From Geothrix fuzhouensis (GTDB lineage: Bacteria > Acidobacteriota > Holophagae > Holophagales > Holophagaceae), in NCBI RefSeq assembly GCF_024609325.1, contig NZ_JANHMQ010000002.1:744001-808000 (forward strand): a DNA stretch of 64,000 bases, given 5' to 3'. The notes under the pieces are model-generated. The model did no database searches. It worked only from the letters and a program-made list of their open reading frames with translations, and was not told the origin of the DNA. Positions within the stretch are counted from its first letter, which is position 1; each line of letters begins with the position of its first letter. Made by a program: the position numbers and the translations under genes. Of the stretch, positions 54,792-63,450 are shown piece after piece.

Positions 54792-56852
54792 CTAAAACGC
54801 GAGGACCTTCCGCGCAGCCGCCAGCACCTTGTCGGCGTTGGGGAGGATGGCGCGTTCGAGGATGCGGTTGAAGCCCACGGGCGTGAACTCGGAACCGACG
54901 CGCTCCACCGGGGCGTCCAGCCAGACGAAGCACTCGGAGGCGCAGATGGCCGCCAGCTCGCCGCCGAAGCCGCCGAAGACCTTGTCCTCGTGGGCGATGA
55001 GCACGCGGTGGGTCTTCTTGACGGACTTGAGGATGGCGGGCGTGTCCAGGGGGCTGAGGCTGCGGAGGTCGATCACCTCGGCGGATTTGCCTTCCTTCTC
55101 CAGCTTCGCCGCGGCCTCCAGGGCGAAATGGACGGGCGTGCCGTAGGCCAGGATGGTGAGGTCGGTGCCAGGCCGGCGGACCCGGGCCTTGCCGAAGGGT
55201 ACGGCGAAGTCCGGCGGCACGACGGCGTGGGCCATCTTCGCGTTGTAGAGGAATTTCGGTTCCAGGTAGAGGGTGGTCCCGCGGCTGCGCAGGGCCGTCC
55301 GCAGGAGGCCCGCGGCGTCATCGGCGAAGGCGGGCACCACCACGCGGATGCCGGGCAGGGTGGTGAGCCAGCCTTCGACATTCTGCGAGTGGTAGAGGCC
55401 GCCCCCGATGTAGCCGCCGGAGGCGAGGCGGATGGTGATGTTGGGGCAGAACTGGCCGTTGCTGCGCCAGTAGTCGTGGCTGCATTCGACGATCTGCTCG
55501 GCGGCGGGCCAGATGTAGTCGGCGAACTCGGCGCCTTCCACCACCACGCGGATCTTGTCATCGAGGCGGGAGAAACCATTGGCGGTACCGACGATGAAGT
55601 CCTCGGCGATGGGGGCGTTGAAGACGCGTTTCTCGCCGAACTCCTGCTGCAGGCCCTTGGAGACGTTGAAGATTCCGCCCTTCTCCTTGTTGGCCATGTC
55701 CTGGCCCCAGATGAAGGTGTCAGGGTTGAGGCGGAACTCCTCCTTGAGGGTCTGGTTCAAGGCCGTGATCACGCTGACGGGGGTGCCTTCGGCCTGGTGT
55801 GTGCCGTCCGGGAACTGCGCGGAGGCCCAGCCTTCGGGAATGACGAAATCGTAGATGGTGGCGGGATCCGGGTTGGGGGCGGCCATGGCCTTGTCGTGAG
55901 CCGCCAGGTAGCGGGCCTGGTTCTCCGTCTCGATGGCCTTGAGCTCGTCCTCGGTGAGGCCATGCGCCAGGCAGTAGGCGCGGAACTTGGGCAGGGGATC
56001 CTTGGCCTTGGCCTCGGCCCGCTCGGCGTCGTCGCGGTAGAGCTCGTGGCGATCGGAGTTGGAGTGGCTGCCGAGGCGCACGCAGGTGGCGTACACCATG
56101 GCCGGGCCCTGGCCGGTGCGGATGTAAGCCAGGGCCTCCGCCATGGCGCGCCTGGAATCCTGGAGGTCGAGGCCGTCGCACTTGATGATCTTCAGGTTCG
56201 AGTAGCCGCTGAAGTTGTCGCAGAGGAACTCGTTGGCGCTCTGATCGCGCTTGGGCACGGAGATGCCGTAGCCGTTGTCCTGGACAATGAAGATCACGGG
56301 GAGCTTTTCGCGGTCCGCGCCGTTGATGCTCTCGGAGCAGTAACCTTCGGATAGTGACGACTCGCCCTGGCTGCAGAACACGACACTGTCGCGCTGGTAG
56401 TATTTCACGGCGCGAGCCAAGCCTACGGCGTGCTGGGTGTGATTGCCCGTGAGGCTGGACACGTTCTGGATGCCGATGGACGGCTTCGCGAAGTGGTTGC
56501 TCATGTGGCGCCCCCCGCTGGCGGGATCCGTGGCCTTGGAGATGCCGTTGAGGATGAGCTCCTCGGGCGTGATTCCGGCGGCGAGGCAGGTCATCATGTC
56601 GCGGTAGTACGGGAACAGGAAATCCTGCCCGGCCCGGAAGGCCAGACCTGCTGCCAGCTGGATGCCATCGTGACCCGCGCAGGGGGCGTGGTACGACCAG
56701 CCGATGGCCTGCTTGAGGTAGTTGGGCGCCTTGTCATCGAGCAGGCGTCCGAGCTGCATCAGTTCATACCAGTGGCAGAGCTCTTCATGGCTGGGGGCGG
56801 TCTGTCCATCCAGCGCGTTCAGGGCCGCTTTCACCAGGGTCGGGGTTTCCAA
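54792..56852 (-). CDS. Fused E1 alpha/beta subunit of a 2-oxoacid dehydrogenase
   Basis: This thiamine-diphosphate enzyme decarboxylates a branched-chain 2-oxoacid or pyruvate as the E1 part of a dehydrogenase complex. The alpha-type region (about 1-330) has the cofactor site CSQGESSLSEGY...QDNGYGIS near 180-210. The beta-type region (about 365-686) ends in the standard transketolase C-domain. The 686-residue fused form is a known variant. The start is TTG after a strong GGAGGTGG. E2 and E3 genes are not in the window. Confidence 0.88.
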   Translation of the reverse strand: METPTLVKAALNALDGQTAPSHEELCHWYELMQLGRLLDDKAPNYLKQAIGWSYHAPCAGHDGIQLAAGLAFRAGQDFLFPYYRDMMTCLAAGITPEELILNGISKATDPASGGRHMSNHFAKPSIGIQNVSSLTGNHTQHAVGLARAVKYYQRDSVVFCSQGESSLSEGYCSESINGADREKLPVIFIVQDNGYGISVPKRDQSANEFLCDNFSGYSNLKIIKCDGLDLQDSRRAMAEALAYIRTGQGPAMVYATCVRLGSHSNSDRHELYRDDAERAEAKAKDPLPKFRAYCLAHGLTEDELKAIETENQARYLAAHDKAMAAPNPDPATIYDFVIPEGWASAQFPDGTHQAEGTPVSVITALNQTLKEEFRLNPDTFIWGQDMANKEKGGIFNVSKGLQQEFGEKRVFNAPIAEDFIVGTANGFSRLDDKIRVVVEGAEFADYIWPAAEQIVECSHDYWRSNGQFCPNITIRLASGGYIGGGLYHSQNVEGWLTTLPGIRVVVPAFADDAAGLLRTALRSRGTTLYLEPKFLYNAKMAHAVVPPDFAVPFGKARVRRPGTDLTILAYGTPVHFALEAAAKLEKEGKSAEVIDLRSLSPLDTPAILKSVKKTHRVLIAHEDKVFGGFGGELAAICASECFVWLDAPVERVGSEFTPVGFNRILERAILPNADKVLAAARKVLAF

Positions 56853-56945
56853 CTTCCACCTCCACGAGGCCGGGTTCCACCGGCTGTACCAGAGCCCTTC
56901 ATCTTCCCATGGACCCGCCTGGTGGGCCAGCTCACAGGCCTCGGA

Positions 56946-57947
56946 TCATTTCCGATGATGGATCCAAACCAGGGCTGAACCTTCGCGATTGGCCTCAGTA
57001 AAGGCGTTCGCGACGCGCGTCAAAGCTGACTTCAAGGTCATGTCGTCCTCGCCGGGGAACCACAGGGTGGCGCCGGTGGGATGGTCTCCCACGATCCCGC
57101 GAAGCCGCGTGATCAGGACTTCTGCGCCTTCTTCGCTGGTGTGGGGCATGATCAGCAGGTACTGATCCGCCGACAACTCGATGAGCAGGTCCTCGCCGCG
57201 CAGACGGGCGGCGGCAGCAGCCAGGCGGCCTCGGGTGCCCGTGATGAGGGGCTGGGACCAGAGGGCCAAGGCGATGGGTTCTTTGCGCCGGCGCGCCATG
57301 AACAGCGAAGCGCGGAGCCAGATGTCGAGGTAGCGCCGATTGGGCAGGCCGGAGCGGGCGCTCTGGAGGGCGCTGTCTTCCACGATCGCGCCGCTGAGTT
57401 CCAAGGCGTCGAGGGCTCCGTGGAGTTCCTGCTTCATGTTCTCGGATTCAAGGGTTCGCGCCATCAGATGGCCCATCGCGCGGATGAGCTCGGTCTCACC
57501 GCGGTCGAAGGGTTTGGGGGCGCGGTGCTGCACGCACAGGGTTCCCACCACGTTCTCGCGCTCCTTCAGGGCCACGCCGGAGTAGGCCCGGATGCCAAGT
57601 TCCTTGAAGCCGGAACTCTTCCGCCAGCGCGACTCGAGGGAGGCGTCCCGGATGGTGAGGGGACGATCCGGATGGGCCATCACCCAAGGGCAGAACCCCT
57701 TCTCCGGCGCCTCGAACACACCCTCCATGTCGGCGCCCTCCGCCACGGCCCACCAGAAGACTTCGTAGCCCAGCCCCGTGACCCGGGTGAGCAAGGCGCG
57801 GTCCACGCCGAGACGGTCCACCAGCAGGGCGAGGCCGTGTTCGAAGAGCCGGGCCGGATCCGTCCGGCTGGCATTGAGCAGATCCGCCAGCGCGGCCAGG
57901 TGATCTCCCTTGGCGCTGCGACGCTTGACCGCCTTTCCAGGGCTCAC
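56946..57947 (-). CDS. GAF-domain protein with a degenerate GGDEF domain
   Basis: The 333-residue protein has a GAF domain (about 20-170), with FCPWVMAHPDRPLTIRD and VGTLCVQHR. A C-terminal region (about 195-330) is laid out like a diguanylate cyclase, with LPNRRYLDIWL. The catalytic GGDEF position reads SADQY, so it should not make cyclic di-GMP; it may bind a nucleotide or act by protein contact. The GTG start has GGAG seven bases upstream. It is a stand-alone gene 93 bases from the E1 gene. Confidence 0.8.
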   Translation of the reverse strand: MSPGKAVKRRSAKGDHLAALADLLNASRTDPARLFEHGLALLVDRLGVDRALLTRVTGLGYEVFWWAVAEGADMEGVFEAPEKGFCPWVMAHPDRPLTIRDASLESRWRKSSGFKELGIRAYSGVALKERENVVGTLCVQHRAPKPFDRGETELIRAMGHLMARTLESENMKQELHGALDALELSGAIVEDSALQSARSGLPNRRYLDIWLRASLFMARRRKEPIALALWSQPLITGTRGRLAAAAARLRGEDLLIELSADQYLLIMPHTSEEGAEVLITRLRGIVGDHPTGATLWFPGEDDMTLKSALTRVANAFTEANREGSALVWIHHRK

Positions 57948-58017
57948 GCTTGTCTCCAGAAGGTGTCCCTAGGTTGCCGGCTTTTTGCCATAGTGCAAGA
58001 GGCAGGAGCGAACGGAT

Positions 58018-58056
58018 TTACCAGCTCACCACGCGGAGGCTCGGGCTGATCTCCAC
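58018..58056 (-). pseudogene. Twelve-codon echo of the nfu 3' end
   Basis: On the minus strand these bases read VEISPSLRVVSW followed by a stop, closely matching the last residues of the NFU protein (EEVSPSIRVVSW, stop) encoded about 70 bases away. Most codon differences are silent or conservative, so it looks like the surviving end of a second, diverged nfu copy. The match ends abruptly at its upstream side. Confidence 0.55.
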
Positions 58057-58123
58057 TCGGCACGGCCTGCGGCCGTGACCGAGGTGCCGTATAGGGGATG
58101 GGGCCAGTCCTCTCACGGGCATT

Positions 58124-58669
58124 TCACCAACTCACAACGCGAATGCTGGGACTCACTTCCTCCTGCAGCAACCCCTCGATGTAGCGCAGGGTGCCGCTGG
58201 TGGAGGAGGGACAGGAGCCACAGGCGCCGTGGTAGCTGATCTGGAGGGTCTGGCCGTCGAAGGAGATGACCTCCAGGCCGCCGCCGTCCCCGGCCAGACC
58301 TGGGCGGATCCGGGTGTCCAGTAGCTGGTTGATGCGCTCCAGGGTGGCGTCGGCGTCGCCGCCGGGCGTCAGACCAGCGGCATCACCCGTGTCGTTCTCC
58401 GGCAGCTTCAGATCCTCGATGGATTCGCAGATGGGGTCGATGAGGTCGGTCCATTCGGCCGACGGCTCTTTGTTCACCGTCACGAAGCGGTCCATGTAGA
58501 ACACGGAGGTCACCTTGCCCAGGGCGAACAGCGCCGAGCCGAGCGGATCCCCCACCGCCGCGCCGAAATCCTTGAAGGACCGGGAGCCGGCCTTGAGGAT
58601 CGCCGGATGCACCAGGAACTTCAGGGCGTCCGGATTGGGGGTGGGTTCGATGTTGATGACCTTGGGCAT
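58124..58669 (-). CDS. NFU-type iron-sulfur cluster carrier protein
   Basis: The 181-residue protein has an N-terminal Nfu_N domain (about 1-90), starting MPKVINIEPTPNPDALKFL, and a C-terminal NifU-like domain (about 100-175). Its CGSC motif, in GACGSCPSS near residue 155, binds or transfers a [4Fe-4S] cluster to client enzymes. Likely clients in this window include the radical SAM proteins and the molybdenum hydroxylase. The ATG at 58669 follows GGGAG. The last 12 codons are echoed by a relic at 58018-58056. Confidence 0.92.
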   Translation of the reverse strand: MPKVINIEPTPNPDALKFLVHPAILKAGSRSFKDFGAAVGDPLGSALFALGKVTSVFYMDRFVTVNKEPSAEWTDLIDPICESIEDLKLPENDTGDAAGLTPGGDADATLERINQLLDTRIRPGLAGDGGGLEVISFDGQTLQISYHGACGSCPSSTSGTLRYIEGLLQEEVSPSIRVVSW

Positions 58670-58729
58670 GGAAGGCTCCCAGCAAAGTTTACCAAATCTG
58701 TCAGGATTTTCGATACGTATCCTTAGGTC

Positions 58730-59398
58730 ATGACCCGACCCAAAGCCCTTCTCAGCTGGTCCAGCGGCAAAGACGCCGCCTGGGCCCTGCATATCCTTCA
58801 GCAATCGGAAGACGTGGAGGTGGTGGGCCTGCTGACCACCACGAACGCCGCCTTTGAACGGGTGGCCATGCATGGGGTCCGGGAGGCCCTGCTGGAAGCC
58901 CAGGCCGAGGCCGCGGGCCTGCCGCTCTGGAAGGTGCCCTTGCCGTGGCCTTGCCCGAACGAGGCCTACGAGGCGCTCATGGCCCAGGCCTGCGCCCGGG
59001 CCGTGGCGGACGGGATCGAGGTCATGGCCTTCGGCGACCTGTTTCTGGAGGACGTGCGGGAATACCGCATCCAGAAGCTGGCAGGCACGGGCCTGAAGCC
59101 CCGCTTCCCCATCTGGAACTCGGACACCGCCTCGCTCGCCCGCAGCATGCTGGCTGCAGGCCTGAAGGCCACCCTGACCTGCGTGGACCCCCGGGCTCTG
59201 GCTGCGTCCTTCGCCGGCCGGGACTTCGACGCCCAGCTGCTGGCGGATCTGCCGGCTGGAGTGGATCCCTGCGGCGAGCGGGGCGAGTTCCACAGCTTCG
59301 CTTGGGATGGGCCCATGTTCCAACATCCTGTGCCGGTCCAGCGCGGCGACGTCGTGGAACGGGACGGCTTCATCTTCGCGGATCTGGTGCCGGCATGA
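58730..59398 (+). CDS. Dph6-type ATP-dependent ligase
   Basis: The 222-residue protein has the adenine-nucleotide alpha-hydrolase fold: SWSSGKD at 9-15 as the pyrophosphate loop, and the C-terminal block GERGEFHSFAWDGPMF, typical of diphthine-ammonia-ligase-like proteins. Bacteria lack diphthamide, so the bacterial role is unknown; it is likely an ATP-using amide or thio-transfer enzyme. Its stop overlaps the start of the downstream SDR protein gene. Confidence 0.87.
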   Translation: MTRPKALLSWSSGKDAAWALHILQQSEDVEVVGLLTTTNAAFERVAMHGVREALLEAQAEAAGLPLWKVPLPWPCPNEAYEALMAQACARAVADGIEVMAFGDLFLEDVREYRIQKLAGTGLKPRFPIWNSDTASLARSMLAAGLKATLTCVDPRALAASFAGRDFDAQLLADLPAGVDPCGERGEFHSFAWDGPMFQHPVPVQRGDVVERDGFIFADLVPA

Positions 59399-60870
59399 GC
59401 GCTTCCCAGGCCACCGGCGCCAGCCTGATGGACCCCGGCAAACCGCTCATCCTGGTGACTGGGGCCACGGGCTATATCGGGGGGCGCCTGGTGCCCCGGC
59501 TGCTTGCCGCTGGCCACCGCGTCCGTTGCATGGCGCGCAATCCCGACCGCCTGGCCGGCCGCTCCTGGCCAGGGGTGGAGGCCGTGAAGGGCGACGTGGG
59601 AGACCCGGCTTCGCTGGAGGCGGCCCTGAAGGGCGTGACACAGGCCTACTACCTGGTCCACGCCATGGGTGAGGACCGGCCGGATTTCCGGGGACGGGAC
59701 CTGGGTCATGCCCTCATCTTTGCCGCGGCCTGCGCCAAGGCGGGTGTGCAACGGATCATCTACCTGGGGGGGCTGGGGGATCCCACGCACCACCGCAGCG
59801 AGCATCTGGCCAGCCGCCAGGAAGTGGGGGCTGCCCTGGGGTCGACGGGGGTGCCAGTGCTGGAGTTCCGGGCAGCCGTGATCGTCGGCAGCGGCAGCGC
59901 CAGCTTCGAAATGATCCGTCACCTCACCGAACGTCTGCCCATCATGATCACCCCGCGCTGGGTGAACACACGGTGCCAGCCCATCGGCGTGCGCAACGTG
60001 CTGGGTTACCTCATCGAAGCTCTGGAACACCCGGAGATCACGGGCATCTTCGAGATCGGCGGCCGGGACATCCTCGACTACCGGCGGATGATGCTGGGCT
60101 ATGCCGAGGCGCGAGGTCTGCGCCGCATCATCGTGCCCATGCATGTCCCGCTCCCGATCCTTTCGGTGCTCTGGGTGGATCTCGTCACGCCCATCCCCCT
60201 GGAACTGGCCAAGCCCCTGATCGAGGGGATGACCACCGAGGTGGTGGTCCAGGACCCTAGGGCTCTGGAAGTCTTCCGGGTGCGTCCCATGGCCTACAAG
60301 GAGGCCTTGGCCCTGGCCTTGCAGCGCCTGGACGAGGATGCCGTGGAAACCACCTGGGCCACGAGCCTTTCGCGCGAACAGGAGGAGCAGGTCCTCGGTT
60401 CCCACGAGGGCATGTTCCTGGAACGCCACCACCGGCACGTCAAGGCCCCGCCACACGTGGTGTTCGACACTTTCTGCGCCCTGGGCGGGGAAAACGGCTG
60501 GCCCGCCGGCAATTGGCTGTGGCAGATCCGGGGCCTTTTGGATCGCCTCCTCGGGGGCATGGGCATGCGCCGCGGGCGGCGTCATCCACGGCAGCTCCGC
60601 GTGGGCGATCCCGTGGACTTCTGGCGCGTGGAGGCCGTCGAGGATGACCGCCTCCTGCGCCTGCGGTCTGAGATGAAGCTGGACGGCCATGCCTGGCTCC
60701 AGTTCACGGTGCGACCGGAAGGGGCGGGCTCGCGCCTGGAACAGATGGCCTTCTTCGAGCCTCATGGTGTGCTGGGCCTTATCTATTGGTACGCGATGCT
60801 CCCGTTCCACCTGTTTGTCTTTCCCGGCATGATCCGGGCGCTCAAAAAACGGGCCGAGGCGGGCAGGTGA
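59395..60870 (+). CDS. SDR-family NAD(P)-binding protein with C-terminal SRPBCC-like domain
   Basis: The 491-residue protein has an N-terminal NmrA/extended-SDR domain with GATGYIG at 23-29 and a C-terminal region (about 340-491) resembling a DUF2867/polyketide-cyclase-like helix-grip fold, with RHVKAPPHVVFDTF and DPVDFWRVEAVE. The ATG at 59395 overlaps the stop of the Dph6-like gene, so the two are coupled. Such fusions are annotated as membrane-associated oxidoreductases; the reaction is unknown. The last 40 residues include a hydrophobic stretch. Confidence 0.85.
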   Translation: MSASQATGASLMDPGKPLILVTGATGYIGGRLVPRLLAAGHRVRCMARNPDRLAGRSWPGVEAVKGDVGDPASLEAALKGVTQAYYLVHAMGEDRPDFRGRDLGHALIFAAACAKAGVQRIIYLGGLGDPTHHRSEHLASRQEVGAALGSTGVPVLEFRAAVIVGSGSASFEMIRHLTERLPIMITPRWVNTRCQPIGVRNVLGYLIEALEHPEITGIFEIGGRDILDYRRMMLGYAEARGLRRIIVPMHVPLPILSVLWVDLVTPIPLELAKPLIEGMTTEVVVQDPRALEVFRVRPMAYKEALALALQRLDEDAVETTWATSLSREQEEQVLGSHEGMFLERHHRHVKAPPHVVFDTFCALGGENGWPAGNWLWQIRGLLDRLLGGMGMRRGRRHPRQLRVGDPVDFWRVEAVEDDRLLRLRSEMKLDGHAWLQFTVRPEGAGSRLEQMAFFEPHGVLGLIYWYAMLPFHLFVFPGMIRALKKRAEAGR

Positions 60871-60897
60871 TTTTTATCAGGATTCAAAGAGCAAAGC

Positions 60898-61058
60898 GCT
60901 GGTCACAGAAGTCACGGAAGAGAGCAGGAATGCACGGAAAAGGGCATGGGCGGCCGCTCCGAAAGGGCGGGCTGCACCCCGGAGGGCACTGGCGCAGCGT
61001 GGAGCACGAACCCTTCCGTGTCCTCCCTTCCATTCCGTGCCTTCCGTGACCAGCAAGG
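60898..61058. repeat. Word-tiled inverted repeat, CACGGAA type
   Basis: The left arm (about 60898-60942) with GCTGGTCAC, TCACGGAAG and GCACGGAAAAGGG faces a right arm (about 61008-61058) with CCCTTCCGTG, ATTCCGTGCCTTCCGTG and GACCAGC. The GC-rich centre begins GCATGGGCGGCCG, similar to the start of the inner part of the structured element. It lies between the SDR and inositol monophosphatase genes. Confidence 0.7.
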
Positions 61059-61109
61059 CTTTTGGATGGTTGCAGGAATCCATAAGACAATCGAACCGGG
61101 GTGGTGACC

Positions 61110-61886
61110 ATGTACGACGCGCAACGCGATGCCTGCTTGGCCGCGGCCCAGGCTGGAGGGAAGGTGCTCCTTGGGTTTTTCCGGAAGCTCGATCCCGCCA
61201 CCATCACCGAAAAGACCAAGAACGATGTGGTGAGCGAAGCGGATCGCGCCGCCGAAGCGGCCATCCAGGCCGAGCTGGACTTCCGTTTCCCGCAATACGG
61301 TTTCATGGGGGAGGAGGGCGGAGCTTCCGGAGACATCGAGCGCCGCTGGATTGTCGATCCTCTGGACGGCACCCTGAACTTCGTCCAGGGCTTCCCTCAC
61401 TGGTGCGTGTCCGTGGCCTTGTGGGATGCCGAGGGCCCGGTGGTGGGCTGCGTGTTGGATCCCCTGCGGGAGGACTGTTTCCTGGCCGTGCGGGGCATGG
61501 GCGCCACCTGGAACGGCCAGCCCATGCACGTATCGCAGCAGGCGGGTCTGGACGGCGCCTTCCTGGCCACGGGTTTCGCCTTCCAGCTGGGCGAGCGCTG
61601 GCCGGCCTTCAACGCCGCCCTGGGCCGCGTCTTTCCGAGGGCCAAGGGCATCCGCCGCGCCGGCAGCGCCGCCCTGGATTTGGCCCATGTGGCCTGCGGC
61701 ATCTTCGACGGCTACTTCGAGCTGGGCCTCAAGCCCTGGGACATCGCCGCCGGCGCCCTGCTGGTGCAGGAGGCTGGCGGCGTGATCACTGACTGGGAAG
61801 GTGGGCAGACCTGGTTCCAGAGCGGGAGCCTGGTGACGGGAACACCATGCGTGGCGAAGGACCTGCTGGAAACACTGAAGGGTTGA
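61110..61886 (+). CDS. suhB: Inositol monophosphatase family protein
   Basis: The 258-residue protein is a magnesium-dependent, lithium-sensitive-type sugar/inositol phosphatase. Metal-binding motifs are GEEGG (68-70 region) and DPLDGTLNF (83-91), and a late WDIAAGALLVQEAGG matches the family. The ATG at 61110 is preferred over in-frame GTG codons at 61101 and 61104. It might hydrolyse inositol, histidinol or related phosphates; SuhB-like RNA roles exist in some relatives. An inverted repeat follows its stop. Confidence 0.9.
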   Translation: MYDAQRDACLAAAQAGGKVLLGFFRKLDPATITEKTKNDVVSEADRAAEAAIQAELDFRFPQYGFMGEEGGASGDIERRWIVDPLDGTLNFVQGFPHWCVSVALWDAEGPVVGCVLDPLREDCFLAVRGMGATWNGQPMHVSQQAGLDGAFLATGFAFQLGERWPAFNAALGRVFPRAKGIRRAGSAALDLAHVACGIFDGYFELGLKPWDIAAGALLVQEAGGVITDWEGGQTWFQSGSLVTGTPCVAKDLLETLKG

Positions 61887-61909
61887 ACGGCGTCATGGAA
61901 AGGCGTGAC

Positions 61910-62009
61910 GTAAGCGGAGAAAGACTGAAGAACGGAGGAAAGCGGAGGAACAGCTATCCAGAAATCTTTTCTCCGCTTTCCTCAGCCGCTCCGCGATCCT
62001 CCGCTTATG
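61910..62009. repeat. Word-tiled inverted repeat, AAGCGGAG type
   Basis: TAAGCGGAG (61911-61919) and GGAAAGCGGAGG (about 61937-61948) in the left arm face CTCCGCTTTCC and CCTCCGCTTA (about 61970-62007) in the right arm, with further CGGAG/CTCCG words between. It lies between two convergent genes, where a terminator would be expected. Confidence 0.75.
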
Positions 62010-62035
62010 GACGCTTTGGTTTCTGAAAATGATCG

Positions 62036-62872
62036 CTAATCAACTCGTTTGGCACTGATCACGACGATGATTCCGCGGCCTTTCACGACCGAGGTGCCGA
62101 CCACCACCTTTTCGCCTTCCTTCAAATTGATGTCAGAACCCATTCGAGCCAATTCCAGGCTTTCAGCGCCGCGCCGCTCCCGGAGCAGGAAATAGAATTT
62201 CCGGAGGAAGTAGCGCCCCGGTTTTGCGGCTTCAGACTCCAGACTCATGACCCGGTCGGATTCCCAATCCGCGAACAGCAGAGGAGAACCCGTGGCTTCC
62301 CCAGGCGTCAGGGCGTTGCCTTCGAGTTGTCCGCGACCGTAGGTGGCCTGGTTACCGTTCACGCCGACCCGCTGGACGAAGCTGGCGGCCAACGCGTAGC
62401 CGCGGTAGGTGAGGGTATTCATGAGCTGCTTCACGACCACTTGGAGATCCGCCGGCAGCCCCGCCTCGGGAACCGGCCCCTTGGACGCGAAGAGCACGTG
62501 GAGGGTCAGTTCCACATCAGCGGCCTTCTGTGCGGTCGAGGGCACATCCAGCCGCTTGATCGCCTCTTCGATGGCCGCGAGGTTTTCGGGGAAATCCCGG
62601 ACGCTGACGGTATTGAGGCCACCCATTTCGGTGGAGTTGAGCAGGGCCCCCCGCGTTCCGCTGCCTAGAGCGCGAAGGGAGTTGACCAGCCAGAGTGGGC
62701 TGCAGTGCTGAACCACGAAGACCTTGCTCTTCATGGCGCGGAGCATGGCGGGATCGGGATCGGGTTCAGGGGCCTTGGGCTGGGCGGCGGCAGGCGGCGT
62801 GGCGGTCTGGGCCAAGGCGGGGGGGGCCGTGCCGATCAGGGTGGCGAGGGCGAGGGCGAGGCGAACGCTCAT
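62036..62872 (-). CDS. Secreted protein with a secretin N-domain-like region
   Basis: The 278-residue protein has a signal peptide (about 1-21). Residues 45-110, with KVFVVQHCSPLWLVNSLRA and the later NTVSVRDFPENLAAIEEAI, follow the N1-type repeat of type II/III secretins (a strand, a helix, then IEEAIKRLDVP). The secretin pore domain itself is absent. The C-terminal part is strand-rich. Its ATG overlaps the stop of the anti-sigma gene, so it belongs to the ECF operon. It may be a substrate or partner of an envelope machine; the function is unknown. Confidence 0.75.
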   Translation of the reverse strand: MSVRLALALATLIGTAPPALAQTATPPAAAQPKAPEPDPDPAMLRAMKSKVFVVQHCSPLWLVNSLRALGSGTRGALLNSTEMGGLNTVSVRDFPENLAAIEEAIKRLDVPSTAQKAADVELTLHVLFASKGPVPEAGLPADLQVVVKQLMNTLTYRGYALAASFVQRVGVNGNQATYGRGQLEGNALTPGEATGSPLLFADWESDRVMSLESEAAKPGRYFLRKFYFLLRERRGAESLELARMGSDINLKEGEKVVVGTSVVKGRGIIVVISAKRVD

Positions 62873-63450
62873 GGTTTCTCCGTGGATGATTCGGTTTCAG
62901 GAAGGGGCTTGGCCTGGGCCAGCCAGATGATGCGGATGGTGGGGTCGGCGGTCTGGAATTCGATGCGGGTGGGGCCTGTGGGGGTGGTTGGAGGTTCCGC
63001 GCGGGCCGGGGCTGGCGCGACACGGGCGAAGGCCGGGTGGGGCAGGGGCGGGGCGGGTTTCGGGTCCTGGGGAGCGGGCGCGGGCACCGCGGGTCCGGTC
63101 ACGGGAACGGGGGTCGCCGGCCGGGGTTGGTGCAGGGCCCAGGTGAGGCTGGCCAGGAGCAATGCCGCCGCGGCGGCCAGGAGGGAGGGGCGCATCCGCG
63201 GGGAGCGTGGCCGCGGGCGGGATTCGACCACCACCCGATCCATCACCGCGCGCCGGAGCCGCGCGTGGTCGGCGGCCCCGAAGGGCGACGCCATGGCCTC
63301 CTGCGTCCAGGCCTGGCTGGCCCGCAGGTCTTCGGATGCCGCGCGGCAGGTGGGGCATCCCTCCATGTGGCGGTCGACGGCGGCCATCTCCGCCGCCTCC
63401 AGGTCGCCCCCGACCCAGAGGGGTAGCTGGTCGAGGACATGGGTGGTCAT
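62869..63450 (-). CDS. Anti-sigma factor with N-terminal zinc finger
   Basis: The 193-residue protein has an anti-sigma zinc-finger domain (about 1-55), with HMEGCPTC at the metal site, a Pro/Arg-rich linker, one membrane helix (about 88-107) and a Pro/Ala-rich periplasmic part. It should hold the partner sigma factor at the membrane until a signal releases it. The ATG at 63450 overlaps the sigma gene stop, and its own stop overlaps the next start, so the three genes are translated together. Confidence 0.9.
   Translation of the reverse strand: MTTHVLDQLPLWVGGDLEAAEMAAVDRHMEGCPTCRAASEDLRASQAWTQEAMASPFGAADHARLRRAVMDRVVVESRPRPRSPRMRPSLLAAAAALLLASLTWALHQPRPATPVPVTGPAVPAPAPQDPKPAPPLPHPAFARVAPAPARAEPPTTPTGPTRIEFQTADPTIRIIWLAQAKPLPETESSTEKP

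Noticed and set aside
58730-60870. Diphthamide synthesis operon
   Set aside because: Bacteria lack the diphthamide target and no Dph1/2 or Dph5 gene is present. The Dph6-like gene is simply coupled to an SDR gene.
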